This document shows, in pieces, positions 41,351-51,563 of a DNA stretch of 64,000 bases. The DNA comes from Leishmania infantum JPCM5 (taxonomy: Eukaryota > Euglenozoa > Kinetoplastea > Trypanosomatida > Trypanosomatidae): assembly GCF_000002875.2 (NCBI RefSeq), contig NC_009419.2, positions 1,964,005-2,028,004 on the forward strand. Reading direction: 5' to 3'. The notes under the pieces were generated by a model. The model did no database searches. It was not told the origin of the DNA and saw only the letters and a program-made list of their open reading frames with translations. Position 1 is the first letter of the stretch; every line of letters starts with the position of its first letter. The position numbers and the translations under genes were made by a program.

Positions 41351-42778
41351 ATGACTGCTGGGTGCAGGGTCATCAGGATGCTCACCTTTACCGTCCTTGT
41401 GCTTGCTACGCTCGCCCTGCTTTGCCATCACCGAAAACGTGCGTACGCTAGGAACACGGTCGGCTTCTTGCACGCTGCAGCAGGGGCAGGTGGTGGTGGC
41501 GAACGTGTGTTGTGGGTCGCCTTGGACGGACTGCAGCACGCCGATGCAGCCAAAGGCGTGAAGCGGCAGTATGTAGTATTTACAAACGAATACAAGCCAG
41601 AAGACAGGTTGTCGGCCGAGTCGTCCGATCAGCACCTCCTTTCCCTCGTCGAAAAACAGTTCAGCATCCGCCTTCTTCGGCCTGTGCGCTTTATCTACTT
41701 GCGCCCCGCCGTGACCCGGTGGCTGAGCGGTGACGCCTACCCACGTCTCACGTTGCTCTTGCAAACCTTCTGGGGCGGTGCGGCCCTCTTTTATGAGGTG
41801 GCGATCGCAAATGCGGTGACGCCGATCGTGTTGGAGACGGTTGGCGTGCCATTTGTTTATCCTCTGCTACGGCTTCTTGCTGGGTGCACGGTGATCTCCT
41901 ACACGCATTACCCCATCGTCTCCTCCGCCATGACGCAGCGTGTGCGCATCGGGGAGGTGAGTCACACCAACGCACCGACCGTGGCACGGAATCCGATGCT
42001 GCGTTGCGCCAAGGTTGTCTATTACGAAGTTTTCTCGCTCCTGTATCGCTGCATGGGCTTTTTCCCTAATGTGGTTCTGACAAACTCGTCATGGACGCAG
42101 AACCACGCGCAATCTATTTTTTGGCCACGCACGTGCATTCGGCTGTACCCGCCGTGTGACGTTGCTGGCTTTGCCGCGGAGTCTCAGCCACCTGCGCTGC
42201 GCAACAACCGCATTGTCAGTGTCGGCCAGTTCCGACCAGAGAAGAACCACATGCTGCAGCTTGTAGCTTTTCATGCAGCAATGCCGCGGCTGCCGATGGA
42301 TGCCAAGCTCGTCATGATCGGCGGCGTACGCAACGCGGATGACCGGAAACGTGTTGAGCAGCTGCACGCGCGCGCAAAGGAACTCGGAATCGAAAAGCAG
42401 GTCGAGGTACTCATGAATGCGACAGTGGCGGAGGTGCGGGCTGAACTGGGAAAGTGCGTCATTGGGCTTCACACCATGCGTGACGAGCACTTCGGCATTG
42501 TGCTGCTGGAGTATCTCGCTGCTGGCTGCATCCCTCTTGGACACCGGAGCGGTGGTGTCGAACTTGACATTGTCAACTCTCCCGATTTGGGCTTTCTCGC
42601 CGTTACGGCGGAAGAGTACGCAGCCGCCATGGTCGAAATCTGTGAAATGCGGCTGCGCGATCCAGAGCGGTACGTTCAGTTCCAGAAACGCGGCAGCGAG
42701 CATGTCAAGTCATTCGACGACAGCAGCTTTCGAACCCGTTTTGTTGAACTGGTCAGCGAGTATGTCTACGCCTGCTAG
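41351..42778 (+). CDS. ALG11: ALG11 GDP-Man:Man3GlcNAc2-PP-dolichol alpha-1,2-mannosyltransferase
   Basis: 475 residues. It adds the fourth and fifth mannoses to the dolichol-linked N-glycan precursor on the cytosolic ER face. An N-terminal membrane anchor (about 10-25) is followed by the family block GGGGERVLW (47-55), SYTHYP (183-188), and the GT4 glycosyltransferase nucleotide-sugar motifs RPEKNH (295-300) and HTMRDEHFGI (374-383) with the downstream E of the EX7E motif. Leishmania makes truncated, Man6-type N-glycans, for which ALG11 is needed. ATG 41351 is preferred: the frame opens at 41123, but a polypyrimidine tract and AG follow that ATG. Confidence 0.93.
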   Translation: MTAGCRVIRMLTFTVLVLATLALLCHHRKRAYARNTVGFLHAAAGAGGGGERVLWVALDGLQHADAAKGVKRQYVVFTNEYKPEDRLSAESSDQHLLSLVEKQFSIRLLRPVRFIYLRPAVTRWLSGDAYPRLTLLLQTFWGGAALFYEVAIANAVTPIVLETVGVPFVYPLLRLLAGCTVISYTHYPIVSSAMTQRVRIGEVSHTNAPTVARNPMLRCAKVVYYEVFSLLYRCMGFFPNVVLTNSSWTQNHAQSIFWPRTCIRLYPPCDVAGFAAESQPPALRNNRIVSVGQFRPEKNHMLQLVAFHAAMPRLPMDAKLVMIGGVRNADDRKRVEQLHARAKELGIEKQVEVLMNATVAEVRAELGKCVIGLHTMRDEHFGIVLLEYLAAGCIPLGHRSGGVELDIVNSPDLGFLAVTAEEYAAAMVEICEMRLRDPERYVQFQKRGSEHVKSFDDSSFRTRFVELVSEYVYAC

Positions 42779-43371
42779 CGAGTCCGTATGCGGATTTTTT
42801 TTTGATATCTGTTGCACGCTCAGCACGGGCGATGCCCACTCTGTTCGACAGGGAATGGAAACTGACGCAAAGAAGCGTATGCATGCGTCGCTTGGGCGTT
42901 AACGCCGCTCCCAATTCACTACTGCAAAACATTAAAAGATCGCTGGACAATACCCTAAAACTGCGCCCCGCAGTGCACGGTATCTGCTATGCTCGTGCAT
43001 AGCATCGCTACTGGTTCCGCGCACCTTTCCTGCATGTCAGATTGGAGACATCCCCCTCCCCCTCACAGACTGCGCGGCGCTGTGCACTGTGAGGGTGAAT
43101 GCCGTGTGTCTCCATGTTCCGTGATGTCTGCGTTTCCGGGCCGCTCTCTCACCATCGCGGCCAGGAAAACATGTTTGTCCGCCTTCCCTCCCCGACTCCT
43201 TTGCACCCTTTTCTCTCGCTGGAGCGGCTGCTCGGCCCGCACACTCACAAAAGCTTGCAGAATTTGTGCACATCTCAGTCGCCCTCTACCCACCGCCGCG
43301 CGTTGTCCTCGCACCACGTACACGTGTGTTTCTCTCCTCTCAATCCCTGTTATCTGTCGGTATTCCACGCC
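42779..43371. other. Intergenic/UTR spacer
   Basis: Mixed sequence turning pyrimidine-rich from 43180. Likely splice acceptor AG at 43259-43260. Nothing else recognised. Confidence 0.5.
43180..43260 (+). promoter_or_regulatory. Candidate trans-splice acceptor for MYCBP gene
   Basis: Long C/T tract (43180-43220) then first strong GCAG at 43257-43260; 5'UTR would be about 111 bases. It excludes the ATG at 43099 as the start of the in-frame extension. Confidence 0.5.
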
Positions 43372-43629
43372 ATGTCGTACCGGTCGAGCGAGGCGAAGAA
43401 GGAGGAGTTCCGGAAGTACCTGGAATCCACGCAGGTAGTCGACGCCCTCACCCGCGTCCTGGTCAACCTGTACGAAGAGGAAGAGAAACCCGAGGACCCA
43501 GTGGACTACATCAAGCGGGTTCTTGGTGGTGCTTCTTCGGCCGACTACGAAGCACTGCAGCAAGAAAACGCGCGTCTCCGCGCAGAGGTGGAATCGCTGA
43601 AGAAGCAACTCAGTGGACAGGCGCAGTAA
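43372..43629 (+). CDS. MYCBP: MYCBP (AMY-1) homologue, 85 aa
   Basis: Small protein matching c-Myc-binding protein in order and length: FRKYLEST (residues 13-20), VVDALTRVLVNLYEEEEKP (a helical block with the EEPEKP-like end), D.IKRVLGG, then a C-terminal coiled coil (ENARLRAEVESLKKQL). In metazoans MYCBP binds AKAP and Myc; in protists and algae MYCBP-like proteins are axonemal, linked to flagellar radial spokes or other flagellar structures, so a flagellar role is likely here. The short length is normal for the family. Confidence 0.88.
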   Translation: MSYRSSEAKKEEFRKYLESTQVVDALTRVLVNLYEEEEKPEDPVDYIKRVLGGASSADYEALQQENARLRAEVESLKKQLSGQAQ

Positions 43630-44646
43630 CGTGCCGCCGTGTCATCCTCTCAAGCGAGGCGTTGTAGCGTCTGTTCGTGCGTGAGCGCCCTCTTTCCCTC
43701 TTGTCCATTTTCCTTCCCCGTGCCCCTCCTGTTCATCCGTAGGTGACATGTACATAAATTGAAAAGGAAAAAAGGGCACGTCTCCCAATGGTCCGCGTCA
43801 CAGAGTGGATGCATGCCATCCCTGTGGTATATGCGTGCTGGTTGATTTTGAACTTCAGCACACGTAGAGACCCTCCGGAGCAGCGTTCCAGGGAGACTCT
43901 GCCGCGCCCGGCATTGTCCTTTTCATCTGTGACAGCACATCCTTCTCTTCGTCGATTCTTGTGCAGCTGTGGTTGCGATTTTCGTGATGCCGTCCGTTCC
44001 AAGGTCGTGACCTCCCGTTGCCTCCGCTTGACTCTCTGGGCTTTCGAATCTCATCGTCTACCTCTTCTTCTTCGCATTTCTCGACCGCACACTTTTCCTT
44101 GGCCTTGTCGTCTACAGTCCTTTCCGATCATTGCCATCACAGTTGCTTTCAGACCGCCGCGTGTGTGCTGCCGCGAGCAAGCGCCGCTGCGTTTTCATAA
44201 AGGGCTGCCTGCACCTCACCCCTTCCCACTCCTCTCCCCCCTCCCCATTTCTCTTTATACAGTACGTCTGCCATACATGCAAACTTCTCTTCGCTTGCAT
44301 AAACAGTTTTGCTCACACGCACACCACCAATTACTGTTCTCTTCTCCCCCCGTTCTGCCGGCGTCGCCAGCCCCCGCCTCCCCCACCTCGCCGTTCTCGT
44401 TCATACGTGCGCGTGTCCTTGTGCTTTGTTTGCTTTCCTGCGTCTGCCCTCCGTTCCTCTACTGCTTCCTCCGTCTCACTCGTCGATTCACGTATTGGCT
44501 ACCACTCTGCACTGACTTGTCTTACTGGTCGCCGCAGCGCTGCCTCGTTTGATCGGCGGCGAGCACCTTGGAACTGCTGTGTGTGTGTGTGTGTGTGTTT
44601 TCCTTCTTTCATTCCTGTGCTTTGTGGATCTCTTGCCACCCACACG
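43630..44646. other. Intergenic/UTR spacer
   Basis: C/T-rich, with a (TG)n run at about 44578-44600 close to the next gene. The upstream-extended frames here are low-complexity. AG sites at 44536-44537 could serve splicing of the next gene. Confidence 0.5.
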
Positions 44647-45717
44647 ATGATGGATCACCCCGCCGCAGTGGAGGAGGGAGAGAAGAAAAACAGCAGCAGC
44701 ATCTCGTACGCAACCCCGTGGGTCGCCAACGGGCTGTCGTGGGCAAATCAGCCCAACAAGCCCTTCCGCCTGGCCATCTCGTCCTACACTAAGGACTACC
44801 GCAACTACGTTGACATTGTAGAGAAGAATGAGGACAACGAGATCGTCTGCCGTGCCTCCTGGGAGCACTGCTACCCTCCGACCAAGGTTTCCTTCCCGCC
44901 GCGCCCTCTGCAATCCGATGTTGTGATCACCACCGCAGACTATTTGCGTCTGTGGGAAATCACCGAGGGTGGCCCAAAGGCAGAAAAGACAGCCTCCACC
45001 CGTGGTGACCCGCAGCACGCAGCGAAGGCCAAAACGATCAACTCTAAGGTGACGATGAAGCGCGTCTTCGACAGCGCAAAGCCGAACGACTTTTGCTCGC
45101 CAGTGACCTCGTGCGACTGGAACAGCGAAGACATCAACACTGTGGCGTGCTGCAGCATCGACTCCACGGTAACGCTGTGGGACGTGGAGACGGGGGTGCA
45201 AAAGACGAAGTTGGTGGCGCACGACAAAGATGTCTATGACATTGCTTTTGCCTCTGCTCACACCTTTGCCAGCTGCGGCGCTGACGGCTCTGTGCGCTTC
45301 TTTGATCTGCGTAACATGGATCACTGTACTATTCTCTACGAGACGCAAGGGCTCTCTCCGCTGCTGCGCCTGGCCTGGAATCAGTTTGACCCCTACTTCA
45401 TCGCCACCTTCGGCATTGATAGTCCTGACGCAGTAGTGATTGACATGCGCTATCCCACGGTGCCGGCCTCCCAGCTCTCCCAGCTGCATCAACTGCCCAT
45501 TAACAATCTCACATGGTCGCCACAAAACGCGCAGAACATCTGCACGGTGGGCGAGGATGGTCTGGTGTGTGTGTGGGAGGCTAGGGCGGAAAAAGGTCGC
45601 TCCATCTTATGGTGCGACTGCGAGGTGCCCATCAACAATGTGGCGTGGCGCCGTGCCCAAAACGAAGACTGGATGGCCATTACCACCTCGAAGGGCGCTC
45701 AGCTGCTGCCGTTGTAG
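44647..45717 (+). CDS. DCAF7: WD40 protein, DCAF7/HAN11/TTG1 family
   Basis: 356 residues. Order and sequence follow the DCAF7 (WDR68/HAN11) and plant TTG1/AN11 family: RLAISSYTKDYRNYVDIV at the start, a TSCDWN block, IDSTVTLWDVETG, AHDKDVYDIAF, GADGSVRFFDLR with LLRLAWN...DPYF, and a C-terminal EINNVAW-type repeat (DCEVPINNVAWRR). About five WD repeats are visible. DCAF7 is a scaffold for DYRK and HIPK kinases and CRL4 ubiquitin ligase; partners in Leishmania are unknown. Two ATGs are adjacent at 44647 and 44650. Confidence 0.9.
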   Translation: MMDHPAAVEEGEKKNSSSISYATPWVANGLSWANQPNKPFRLAISSYTKDYRNYVDIVEKNEDNEIVCRASWEHCYPPTKVSFPPRPLQSDVVITTADYLRLWEITEGGPKAEKTASTRGDPQHAAKAKTINSKVTMKRVFDSAKPNDFCSPVTSCDWNSEDINTVACCSIDSTVTLWDVETGVQKTKLVAHDKDVYDIAFASAHTFASCGADGSVRFFDLRNMDHCTILYETQGLSPLLRLAWNQFDPYFIATFGIDSPDAVVIDMRYPTVPASQLSQLHQLPINNLTWSPQNAQNICTVGEDGLVCVWEARAEKGRSILWCDCEVPINNVAWRRAQNEDWMAITTSKGAQLLPL

Positions 45718-46690
45718 TTAACCACGCGCCGCTTCCAAGTGATGCGGTTTTACAGTTGTAAATGCATAGAGCGAGAAAGGGACAGGTGTGCCGCACCTCT
45801 CGGCGATGACAGCCGCCTCTCGGCTGCGCGTCCGCGTTCTCTTTCAGTATCACTGTCAACGCTGTGTACGTATGCTATATTGTTGTCTTCTTTTTCTTGG
45901 GTCTCTGCTCGTTATGCAACGAAGAGCCACTCTCTCTCCCTCTTGAGGCGTCAGCTTCTGCCTCTTCTCCGCTGCACTCGAATGTACGTGGCAATGGCGT
46001 GCGCTGCGTCAGTGTAAGTTCCTTGCCTGCGTAGTTATCTCTTTTTATAAATGATGTGTATGAGTATGCGTGTGCGTGCGCGTTTACTTTCTCTTCTATG
46101 CGGATACAAACACACGCTGTTGTGTGAGCGAGAGCTAGAATGGAAAAGGGGAGGTTTTACCGTTGCAGCTTGGGCACTCTTTGGGGTGCAACACCCATTC
46201 AGCTTTTTGGCAACACGATTAGCTAAAACACCATCGTGCAGGACAACTTCGAGAAAGCATAGTGCAGCCGACAAGCATGTTGTGGTGGAAAGGCAGGGCA
46301 GAGCCGCACAACGGCTGTAGCTTTACAAACGGCACCACAACCCCTGTGATGAGACTTACAAACCCAACAAAAAATGCGTCACCTTTCCCGCCCTCCTTTC
46401 GCTTTTTATTTTGGTTACTGATGTTATGGTGAGACGCTCCCCCGTCCCCCACCCCCTCTCTCTCTCTCTTCCCATCTCCGTCGTCCGGTTGCACGCCCGC
46501 GCTGTACGGCGAATGCTCCTCCCACTCATCTTCCGAATCTCTTTTCTTTGCTGCTTGTGTTCAACCTGTATAAACACGAAAGTTTTCTCCCGTCCGGAAG
46601 CGGCCTGTGTCGTCCCGTTGCACTTTTTTCTCCTCTCTTCCTCATACCGTGCGCCCTTCGCGCTTCACTGTGAGGCGTCTGCTGAGGAGA
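45718..46690. other. Intergenic/UTR spacer
   Basis: T-rich at 45880-45910, CT-repeat (CT)n at about 46450-46470, pyrimidine tract 46620-46645 followed by AG at 46673-46674. No gene recognised. Confidence 0.5.
46621..46674 (+). promoter_or_regulatory. Candidate trans-splice acceptor
   Basis: Pyrimidine tract then GTGAG at 46670-46674. It supports the ATG at 46691 over the ATG at 46607, which lies upstream of the tract. If the first ATG were used an extra 28 residues, basic and Ser-rich, would look like a mitochondrial presequence. Confidence 0.45.
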
Positions 46691-47458
46691 ATGTCGCTGC
46701 TCAATACCACTCTCCAAACCCTCGTGGTCCGGTTGCGCGACATGTCCGGCAACGTGACGCAGCAGAAGCTTCACAACCGCGTGTTTGACGCATACGAGGC
46801 TAAGTCGCTTGTCTTCCAAGTTATCTCACCTGCACAGCAACTCGTGATGAAGCAGTACAGTGGTCGAATCCCCCCAATGCACCCCGTCGGCCAGCCCCTC
46901 ATGGTGGACTCGTGGAGTGAGCTGGTAGAACTGCATAAGCCGGACAACGAGTACCAGCTTCTGCCGCGGCGTGCACGCAACAACAACGCGTACGCAGTGA
47001 TGTCGGCTATCTGCTGCAGCGCTGGATCGCCGTTCGAGATGGACCACCGGCTGGAGCCTGTAGACTTCAAGCTAGTTTTCAAGTCACAGGCAGATCAGGA
47101 CGCGCGCACGGCATTCAATCTCAAGCACACGGACAAAGTACCGCAGACGATCTTCTTGGATGGGCTGATGGAGGCTCCGAAAGCCTCGGCACTCGTGTCC
47201 TTTCACAACATCCTCACCCCCGCGCACGTGAACAACCTCGCTGGCACAGAGCAGTTTCTCCGAGAGTGGTGTAGGGAGCCTGCCGACGGAGACCGCCATC
47301 GCCAGCTGAAGCTCTGTTTCAGCTCACTTTTGGAGAAGCAGACGCATCTTTTCCTCGGTACCAACGCGGCGCCTGGTCGGGAGCTGCTGAACTATGCAAA
47401 AGGGAAGAACATTTTTGTCTACGCAAAGAAAGGAATGGCGTACCAGTATGTTCCCTAG
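46691..47458 (+). CDS. Conserved-looking protein of unknown function, 255 aa
   Basis: A globular, mixed-composition protein with no low-complexity segments. It starts SLLNTTLQTLVVRLRDMSG and has evenly spread aromatic and charged residues, ending in NIFVYAKKGMAYQYVP. No motif, signal peptide or membrane helix was recognised. The alternative upstream ATG at 46607 would add a basic, mitochondrial-presequence-like leader. Mitochondrial ribosome or RNA-editing complexes are rich in such lineage-specific proteins, but this is only a guess. Confidence 0.65.
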   Translation: MSLLNTTLQTLVVRLRDMSGNVTQQKLHNRVFDAYEAKSLVFQVISPAQQLVMKQYSGRIPPMHPVGQPLMVDSWSELVELHKPDNEYQLLPRRARNNNAYAVMSAICCSAGSPFEMDHRLEPVDFKLVFKSQADQDARTAFNLKHTDKVPQTIFLDGLMEAPKASALVSFHNILTPAHVNNLAGTEQFLREWCREPADGDRHRQLKLCFSSLLEKQTHLFLGTNAAPGRELLNYAKGKNIFVYAKKGMAYQYVP

Positions 47459-48247
47459 GCGAGAAACCAAAATCTTTCATGCCCACAATACTCATGCACA
47501 CGCACAGAAACCTGTGCCGGCACCCGTGTGTACATCCTTGGCGAAAGTATGTGCGTTGTCACCCTCCTGTGTCGGGTGTCGTGTGGCGATGTTTTTTTTT
47601 TCTGTCTTCCCTTTTCCTTCTCTTCACAGTTTTGCGGCAGTCATTGCCCGAACGCATGGTTGTCCGCCTCTGATGTGCGCAAGAAGGTTTGCGTGAGTGT
47701 ATGTGCCGGCAGTGCTTTGTGCGTTGGTTTGCGTTTGTTTACTTAGTGCGCGCGCTCACATGTTCGTATGTTGGTGCTCGTGTACGCGTCGAGTGATGCC
47801 GTTTCGTTAAGAGGATACGGGGCGCGCTTTCTGCGCGCCTCCATGCCGACCCTGCTTCGGCGGCTGAGCAGCAGCATAGACTCCACAGATACCCAGAAGC
47901 AGCGAAACTGGTTTTGAAGGCGCTGACTAAGTATCGGCCTGTGATCTGGCCACGGCCACGTTTGCCAACGATGGCACATCCCCGGGGGTACGCCGAGCTA
48001 GGTCACGCTCGCGACGGGCACATCCGGGTCGAGTGAAGGGTACCATATGCTGCCCATTCCCTCCCTCGGTTCCTCCCTCCGCAGTCGCTCCTGTGTGAGC
48101 TCTCGCTCGAAGCCTCTCCCCCGCCCTCACCACTTTTCTTCCTGCCGTCTCCCTTTTGAGCCACCTGAGCACGCACACGTTTATTAGTCATCACTGCAAC
48201 GCGCTTTTTTCTTTCACTTTTTTTTTGACGTTTTTCTTGTATTCACC
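47459..48247. other. Intergenic/UTR spacer
   Basis: T-rich near 47590-47630; polypyrimidine tract and AG at 48051-48084; further T runs (48207-48240) just before the next ATG. No gene recognised. Confidence 0.5.
48051..48084 (+). promoter_or_regulatory. Candidate trans-splice acceptor for LSM12
   Basis: C/T tract followed by CCGCAG ending at 48084, 163 bases before the ATG at 48248. Later T-rich tracts close to the ATG lack a suitable AG. Confidence 0.45.
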
Positions 48248-48823
48248 ATGAGCATTATCAAGGAGGACGACGCCGTGGGCTGCTACATGACGGTGACCCT
48301 CGTGGACGACACCAAGGTGGAGGGTACCATCTTCACCTACAATCCCAAGGAAGGCATCATAGTACTTCTGTCCCTCCGCGACGATCAGACGAACATGAAG
48401 CTGATCCGCACTCCATACATCAAAGAGTTCAGTATTTCACACGCTGAGGAGGGAACGCACCTGCCTCCGGCACTGGACTCCTTCAACGAGCTTCCGTCCA
48501 TGCATGCCGGCCGCGACAAGTCCATCTTCAAGCACGCCAGCACGCAGCTCAAGAACGCCGAGGCGAACCGCGAAAAGCACTTCAACTCTGTCACGACCGA
48601 CACACCGATTGCCACACTCGATGCGTACCTCAAGCTCCTGCGGCTATACCCCTTCATTGAGTGGAACAGCGACGAGGGTGTCATCCAGGTCTCGGATACC
48701 GTCATTGTCGTAGGGGACCCCGACTGGCGGACGCCCAAGGCGATGCTGGTAGACGGCGCCCCTGAGAAGGACAGACCGCTCGTAGACCGCCTGCAGGTTG
48801 CGCTCGGAAACGGCAAGAAGTGA
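48248..48823 (+). CDS. LSM12: LSM12 homologue (Lsm domain plus anticodon-binding-like AD domain)
   Basis: 191 residues. Residues about 5-62 form a divergent Lsm domain (AVGCYMTVTLVDDTKVEGTIFTYNP then GIIVLLSL and IRTPYIKEFSI), as in LSM12. The second half (about 85-175) matches the AD domain, including a K..N.EANREKHF...VT helix and TLDAYLKLLRLYPFIEWN, and ends in VIQVSDTVIVV. In yeast and animals LSM12 pairs with ataxin-2/Pbp1; in trypanosomes it is part of the MKT1-PBP1 mRNA-stabilising complex. The start at 48248 is the first ATG of the frame and gives the expected size. Confidence 0.9.
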   Translation: MSIIKEDDAVGCYMTVTLVDDTKVEGTIFTYNPKEGIIVLLSLRDDQTNMKLIRTPYIKEFSISHAEEGTHLPPALDSFNELPSMHAGRDKSIFKHASTQLKNAEANREKHFNSVTTDTPIATLDAYLKLLRLYPFIEWNSDEGVIQVSDTVIVVGDPDWRTPKAMLVDGAPEKDRPLVDRLQVALGNGKK

Positions 48824-49624
48824 TTCATTGTGTAGCGGACGGAATATCGTGTGCTTGTGTGTCTGTTTGAGTTTGTTTTGTTTCTCTTTGTGGTACTGCG
48901 CACGGCTGTGCCCTCTCCCGGTGGTGGGTGAGTCCACAAGCGGTGGAGTTCTCGGTTGTAGCAACGCCTCACTGCCGGCCATGTAGGAGAGGGCGAATAA
49001 AGCTCTGATGGCAGTCGAAAATGCCAAAGTCAAAAACTGAATACAAGCAAAAACAAACAAAAAAAAACATTTTTTCACAAGGCAGTAACCGGCTGAGCGC
49101 GGGTCTTCATTTTCGTGCAGACAGAACCTAAGCCGACAAGCATTGCCCGAATGCCGGCCTTGGAGGAAGAAGAGAAAGAGAGGCAGCGCGACGACATTCG
49201 AAGGGCGGAGTGAAGTTTGCCCCATGCAGACGCGATGCCTCCCTTCCTCTTGCTGTAGGTGTCGCAACGAACAACAAGAGAGGCAATCGGTAGCAGGGAT
49301 GCTTGTGCAAGCCTGTAAGTGTTCACGGACTCTCCCCCACTGTCTGTGCGCAGCCAGATAGAGATGCACGTAAGACGGGCAGATGCGCACCTCCTTCCCC
49401 GTCGTGCCCCGTAACCTTGCCCTCGCTTATTTGTCTTTGTTGGTGTTTACATTTGTCCTTGTGGTTTTGCCTCTTTTCGCTTCTGTTTGGTGGCGCTGTG
49501 TGTGTGTGTGTATTCGGGAGGGAGAACGCGCGTGTGCACGCATGGTTGGCGTGCGTGTCACGTATAGGCATTATCAGCAGCACATATGTACAGAGGCGAC
49601 GGTGGCAGCCACACATGGCATGTC
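48824..49624. other. Intergenic/UTR spacer
   Basis: Contains A-rich run near 49040-49075 and TG-rich run near 49500-49510, T-rich 49430-49490. Nothing gene-like on either strand. Confidence 0.5.
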
Positions 49625-50821
49625 ATGAGCGACAAGCAGGAGGAGTGCACCTCACGAGCCTCCGCCTCGCCTACCCCAGATGAAGGCGATCGGGAGTCAC
49701 GACGACTTGTGCGTGAACGCGAGCGTCAGGAGCGGCTGAGAGGACGGCTGACAGATCTCACGTTCGCTGACATTTCGTGCTCTCGGGATGGGAAATTGGA
49801 CTTTGTAAAGCAGAACGTCATAGTCTGCATTAAAGGATCGAAGTCGCAGTTCAACGCCCGCATAGGGCGAATGAAGAACATCCTACCGCCCCTCACCTGC
49901 GACTGCTGTCAGACGTTCTCGACGTTGTCCGCCGTGCTGCTGTCGTCCCTCGGCTTTGCCGCAATGCTGAGCGAGTGCTGCTCCCTCTCCACGGTGAACT
50001 ATCTTCTGTACATTTCAGCGTGGATGCACCAGCTGACGCTGCCGTGCTGGCCGCAGAAGCGCGTGCGGCCCACCATCGGCGATCTCAACGCCTGCCTTTA
50101 CCTCCGGGACTTTTTCCCCAGCAAGGCAAACGCAGACGAGTTCGAGGTCGTCTTCTATAACCAAGCTCACAAGGCAGTGGATCTGTTGCATGCCATGCGC
50201 ACTCCCCGCAAGCGCACACGCTCTAGCGACGGCGCGCACCCGGTGTATGGCTACGTGATTGTATCAGGAGACTACACCGTCTCCGTTTTCTCTGTGGAGC
50301 ACGACATCGCGAAGGGCTCGCGTAGCCGCTACCGCGAGGCGTGGAGCTTCTACATCTGCGACTCCCACGGCACGCAGCCGTGGTCTGAGGACAAGGCCAG
50401 CGTGTCCGGACTGACCTTTGGTCACCGTTCGCACGACGTGGACGATACAAAAGTGGAGGAGGAGGCCAGTAACGGAAGCGGCACTGCCAGCTCGGCGGCG
50501 GACCTCTCTGTGGAGGATGGCATTTACTACTTCTCCACCATTCTGTTCACTCTTCTAGAAGAACACCGCAAAGGTGCGCAGCACACGAGTCAGGTGCCGT
50601 ACATGACGTGGACCCCGCTGCGGCGGCGGCGATCACTGGCGTACACGGCGCAGGAGCTCAAGAGGATTATCGACAACCATTGGATTCCCAAGGTGCTGTC
50701 GAATCCCACGGTGCAGGCCGAGGCCAAGAAATTCTCCTTCAAACCGCTGGAGTGTTTCTGGGGAATCGGTCCCGTAACAGCAGCGAAAACTTCCCCAGTC
50801 TCAGGTGTGTCGCCTGCATGA
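49625..50821 (+). CDS. Unknown protein with possible papain-like fold, 398 aa
   Basis: The ATG at 49625 is close to an in-frame ATG at 49586. The N-terminal 40 residues are charged and disordered (RRLVRERERQERLRGR). The globular part has LTCDCCQTFSTLSAVLLSS (from residue about 90, C92-C94-C95) and later YICDSHGTQPW (243-253), which resembles the Cys and the D-S-H block of papain-like deubiquitinases such as herpesvirus-tegument/OTU-related folds; the strand before it (GYVIVSGDYTVSVFS) also fits. No full match to any named family was recognised. Enzyme function is therefore a hypothesis; the protein itself is a good gene by length and composition. Confidence 0.6.
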   Translation: MSDKQEECTSRASASPTPDEGDRESRRLVRERERQERLRGRLTDLTFADISCSRDGKLDFVKQNVIVCIKGSKSQFNARIGRMKNILPPLTCDCCQTFSTLSAVLLSSLGFAAMLSECCSLSTVNYLLYISAWMHQLTLPCWPQKRVRPTIGDLNACLYLRDFFPSKANADEFEVVFYNQAHKAVDLLHAMRTPRKRTRSSDGAHPVYGYVIVSGDYTVSVFSVEHDIAKGSRSRYREAWSFYICDSHGTQPWSEDKASVSGLTFGHRSHDVDDTKVEEEASNGSGTASSAADLSVEDGIYYFSTILFTLLEEHRKGAQHTSQVPYMTWTPLRRRRSLAYTAQELKRIIDNHWIPKVLSNPTVQAEAKKFSFKPLECFWGIGPVTAAKTSPVSGVSPA

Positions 50822-51563
50822 CGCGAGAGAGAATGAAAACAAGCAAACAAAAGAGTGACTTACTCCAAATTCACACACACACACACACACACGCAACAAG
50901 CGGTACTGCGGGAGGCGATTGCGCAAGGACTGAGGCCAACAAACTGCATCAGCCGCGAACACGCATACACTCCCGTGTACGATGCCTTGCTCTGCTGCAC
51001 CTCATACATTTTTCCCTGTTTGTCGTCGACCGACTTGCTTTCCAATGGCCGTCTCTCTCCCCCGTCTGCGCTAGCTAATTTCGCCCGTCAATCTTTTGGG
51101 TGTTTGCGAGGGAGACACTAAACACTACAGCGTGCATTGTACATGTCTACACGGCCGAGTCTCCTCCGACTAGACTTCTTTATCATCTCTACTGTCCGCA
51201 CGCTCCTTTTCTCGCCTTTTCCCCCACGGCTATCCTCGCCCGGTTCTGCAGGCGCGTTTGCACAACGGGCGCTTGCAGGCTCACCTGGTCGTCTTCTATT
51301 GTTTGACACTGACCCACCAGCTACAAGAAGGCGCGAGACTTGCTTCTCGGGCAAAGGTAAGGCACACGGGCCACGGTAGGGAGCCAAGACGTCTCACATT
51401 GATCGGTTTTCGCTCCTCATCTCGTTGTGCGATTTCGAGCTCCTGCGTGAAACCACCCGCTGCCTCGTGTCGGCAGTCCGACAAGCGCGCTCCTCTCCCG
51501 GCGTCAGCACACCAAAGGTCATTTGTGGGGCTCTCCTCCAAGCAAGGGAGGAGGCACGTCACC
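50822..51563. other. Intergenic/UTR spacer
   Basis: Contains (CA)n at about 50872-50892 and a polypyrimidine tract ending in TGCAG at 51251. No gene recognised. Confidence 0.5.
51202..51251 (+). promoter_or_regulatory. Candidate trans-splice acceptor for DRG gene
   Basis: C/T-rich tract then TTCTGCAG ending at 51251; it would leave a 5'UTR of about 312 bases. The longer in-frame ATG at 51258 follows directly, but family length favours 51564. Confidence 0.45.

Noticed and set aside
44488..45525. 345-codon frame on the minus strand
   Set aside because: Antisense of the WD40 gene; a normal shadow of GC-rich coding sequence, no motif.
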